From Rhodospirillales bacterium (GTDB taxonomy: Bacteria > Pseudomonadota > Alphaproteobacteria > JAREAF01), in NCBI GenBank assembly GCA_029240475.1, contig JAREAF010000101.1, positions 1 to 8,466 on the forward strand: a stretch of DNA of 8,466 nucleotides, given 5' to 3'. Position 1 is the stretch's first letter. Each line of letters starts with the position of its first letter. The notes under the pieces are model-generated. The model had not been told where the DNA came from, ran no database searches, and saw only the letters and a program-made list of their open reading frames with translations. A program made the position numbers and the translations under genes. Below are positions 6,726 through 8,466 of the stretch, in pieces.

Positions 6726-7552
6726 GCCCGCAGGGCGGCGAGGATGCCGCGCAGATAGCCGATCGCGCGCGCGGCGCAGGTCGGCCCGTCCGGCTCGTAG
6801 CGGAAGGGCTCGACCGAAACGGCGCCGGCATAGCCGCAGCGGCGCAGCGCGCCCAGCACCGGAGCGAAATCGTCGCTCCCCTGCCCGGGCGCGCGCTCGC
6901 TGCGGTCGTTCACCTGCACATGGGCGAGCATCCCGCTCGGGAGCCAGCGCTCGATCAGGGCGGCGATGGGCTCGCGCTCCGATGCGGCGGCGCAGGTGTC
7001 GAGCATGGTCCTCATGGCGGGGTTGCCGATGGCGGCAACGATCTCCACCGCCTCGGCGATGGAGTTGACGAACTCCGTCTTGGCCGGGGGCTGCGGCTCC
7101 AAGCAGTAGACCAGGCCCGCGGCGCGCGCATCCTCGGCCGCGGCGGCGATGAGGTCGACCGCCCGGGCCCGGGCGGCGGAGGCATTCTCGCCGGGCGGAA
7201 TGCGCCGCTGCTGCGGCGAGCCATGGATCATGACCCGCCCGCCCAGATCGGCGCAGAGCCCCACGAGCCCCCGCAACACCTCCAGCGTCCGCGCGCGCAC
7301 GACCGCATCGGCGCTGGTGATCGAGAGCCCGGCGGGCGCGACGAGCAGCCAGTGCAGACCGACCGTCTGCAACCCCGCATCGGCGATCAGCCGCTGGATT
7401 CGCCGGCGCTCCACCGCCGGGAGGCGATGGGGCTCGGCGTCCAAGGTGAAGGGCGCGAGCTCGAGCCCGTCATAGCCCAGCCGGGCGGCGAGATCGACCT
7501 GCCGCTCGAACGGCAGCTCGCGCAGCACCTCGTTGCAGAGCGCGATCCGCAC
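6722..7552 (-). CDS. Sugar phosphate isomerase/epimerase-like TIM barrel protein
   Basis: The 276-residue protein belongs to the xylose isomerase-like TIM barrel (AP endonuclease 2) superfamily, which includes ketose 3-epimerases and hydroxypyruvate isomerase. The metal-binding set of the ketose 3-epimerase type is visible: Glu152 (CLEPQ), Asp185 (MLDT), His211 (AHVQVND) and Glu248 (SVEPF). Also typical are LGYDGLELAPF near the N-terminus, GLHWLLVAPAGLSI around 65-78, and the APGQGSDDF segment at 221-229. Length is normal and the protein is complete, without a signal peptide. The start is GTG in a G-rich stretch with only a weak ribosome-binding site, 18 bases after the hydrolase stop. The nearest ATG is in another frame. 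The stop overlaps the enolase-like start by four bases. An epimerase acting on a ketose or keto-acid intermediate fits, but other roles in this broad family cannot be excluded. Confidence 0.9.
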   Translation of the reverse strand: MRIALCNEVLRELPFERQVDLAARLGYDGLELAPFTLDAEPHRLPAVERRRIQRLIADAGLQTVGLHWLLVAPAGLSITSADAVVRARTLEVLRGLVGLCADLGGRVMIHGSPQQRRIPPGENASAARARAVDLIAAAAEDARAAGLVYCLEPQPPAKTEFVNSIAEAVEIVAAIGNPAMRTMLDTCAAASEREPIAALIERWLPSGMLAHVQVNDRSERAPGQGSDDFAPVLGALRRCGYAGAVSVEPFRYEPDGPTCAARAIGYLRGILAALRA

Positions 7553-7570
7553 CGATCCCGCCCGCCGCCA

Positions 7571-8466
7571 TCACACCCCGTTGCGCGGGATGCGTTCGAG
7601 CCAGCTCCTGGCGAAGAACGGCTTGCCGCCCTCGAACGCCTTCAGGGACGCTTCAACCAGGAACTCCGTTTCGGTCGCGCTCAGGGCCGTCACCGCCTCG
7701 ACGAAAGTGTCCCAGCCTTGGCTATGGCGATTCAGATAGGCCTCGCGCAGATCCACCCGCGCGCTGGTCGGATCGTCCGGCTTGATCCGGTAGACCACCT
7801 TCTTGTCGAACGAGGTCTCCACGCCGATTTCCTCGATCACGCTGTGGTCGGAGCGCGCCACCTCATAGATTTGCTCGTTGGCGGTGACGTCGCGGGTGAT
7901 GGTGCGCTCCTGCTCGGACCCTTTGATGAGTCTGCGGCGGGTCTCGCGGCCCGTGACCGGCGGCTCAAAGCCGATCTTGTCATCGCCGGGCTGGCGCTCA
8001 CGCAAGGGCAGGACGAGCCGGGAACCGGCGACATGGACCCTCAGCCGCACCGGCCTGGGCGAGGGCCAGATGATCGGCCAGTAGGCGGTGGAGAGCGCCA
8101 GCCGGATACGGTGGCCGGCCGGGAACACGTGCCCGATCTCATTCATCTGCACGCGGACGCGGACCGGCTTGCCCGAGGGGAGCGGCACCGCCTTGTCATG
8201 CCCTTCGCGGTGCGTGAGGTTGAGCACGCCGTAGCTCACGCGCAAATCCGAGCCGTCCGGCCGCAGATCGTTCAGCCGCACCGCCACGAGGGCGGCCGGC
8301 TGGTCGGCCTCGATCTCGAGCTCCACCATCGGCGCGCCAAGGATGGTGATCGGCTGTTTCAGCGGCTCGCTGTCGAACAGGAGCGATCCACCGTCCTCCT
8401 CGCGCTGGTCGAGCGGCAACTCGGGAGACAGCCCGCCCATGCCGTAGGGGCACCATTCGCCGCCAT
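7571..8466 (-). CDS. CocE/NonD family hydrolase, C-terminal part
   Basis: The frame is open to the window edge, so the gene starts outside; about 298 residues are visible. They cover the end of the a/b-hydrolase part (GGEWCPYGMGG just before the PELPLDQREEDGGSL segment) and the C-terminal b-sandwich of the X-Pro dipeptidyl-peptidase family (PepX_C). Supporting segments are LFDSEPL, ITILGAPMVELEIEAD, VRLNDLRPDGSDLRVSYGVLNLTHR and FPAGHRIRLALSTAYWP, followed by the subfamily's usual tail ending in ERIPRNGV. The catalytic serine, aspartate and histidine lie upstream and cannot be checked. Members hydrolyse esters or amides (cocaine esterase, X-Pro peptidases, glutaryl acylases); many are unassigned. 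It is the most upstream visible gene of the minus-strand operon and may release a substrate used by the downstream sugar-type enzymes. The specificity is unknown. Confidence 0.92.
   Translation of the reverse strand, partial: GGEWCPYGMGGLSPELPLDQREEDGGSLLFDSEPLKQPITILGAPMVELEIEADQPAALVAVRLNDLRPDGSDLRVSYGVLNLTHREGHDKAVPLPSGKPVRVRVQMNEIGHVFPAGHRIRLALSTAYWPIIWPSPRPVRLRVHVAGSRLVLPLRERQPGDDKIGFEPPVTGRETRRRLIKGSEQERTITRDVTANEQIYEVARSDHSVIEEIGVETSFDKKVVYRIKPDDPTSARVDLREAYLNRHSQGWDTFVEAVTALSATETEFLVEASLKAFEGGKPFFARSWLERIPRNGV

Noticed and set aside
5286..6758. A 490-codon plus-strand frame opposite the enolase-like gene
   Set aside because: Its product is rich in Arg, Gln and His with no recognisable motif, and it mirrors a gene with clear catalytic motifs. 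Long antisense frames are common in high-GC codon usage.

Overview
The window is a gene-dense, high-GC (roughly two-thirds G+C) bacterial segment that looks alphaproteobacterial. This is inferred from base composition, from tight operons with ATGA and GTGA overlaps, from GTG starts and from the gene families present; there is no phylogenetic marker. It holds two transcription units that point towards each other and meet near base 3600. I see no RNA gene, CRISPR array, insertion sequence or attachment site.

Plus strand, 1-3398: the end of the [2Fe-2S] subunit, the complete FAD/[4Fe-4S] subunit and the complete molybdenum-cofactor subunit of a PaoABC (YagTSR)-type aldehyde oxidoreductase of the xanthine dehydrogenase superfamily. 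The three genes are translationally coupled. Electrons from aldehyde oxidation would pass from the molybdenum site (PaoC) through the iron-sulfur clusters to FAD (PaoB). The maturation factor PaoD/XdhC is not found downstream.

Junction, 3399-3978: an 80-base spacer is followed by the first ~41 codons of an exported cupin-type protein with its own Shine-Dalgarno sequence and signal peptide. This stops matching its family at about base 3601. Immediately after it, on the opposite strand, lies a DUF1080 (3-keto-disaccharide hydrolase-like) gene that lacks its last third. Two convergent genes broken at the same spot suggest a deletion scar, or an assembly join.

Minus strand, 8466-3604, in transcription order: the C-terminal part of a CocE/NonD hydrolase, a sugar phosphate isomerase/epimerase-like TIM barrel, a large divergent enolase-superfamily enzyme, a possible small ORF or gene remnant, a zinc-dependent alcohol dehydrogenase, and the truncated DUF1080 protein. 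Spacing (18 bases, a 4-base overlap, 8 bases, a 2-base overlap, 25 bases) indicates one operon whose promoter is outside the window. The enzyme set (ester or amide hydrolysis, epimerisation, enolate chemistry, alcohol oxidation, keto-glycoside hydrolysis) suggests breakdown of a sugar, polyol or sugar-acid derivative. The substrate cannot be read from the sequence.
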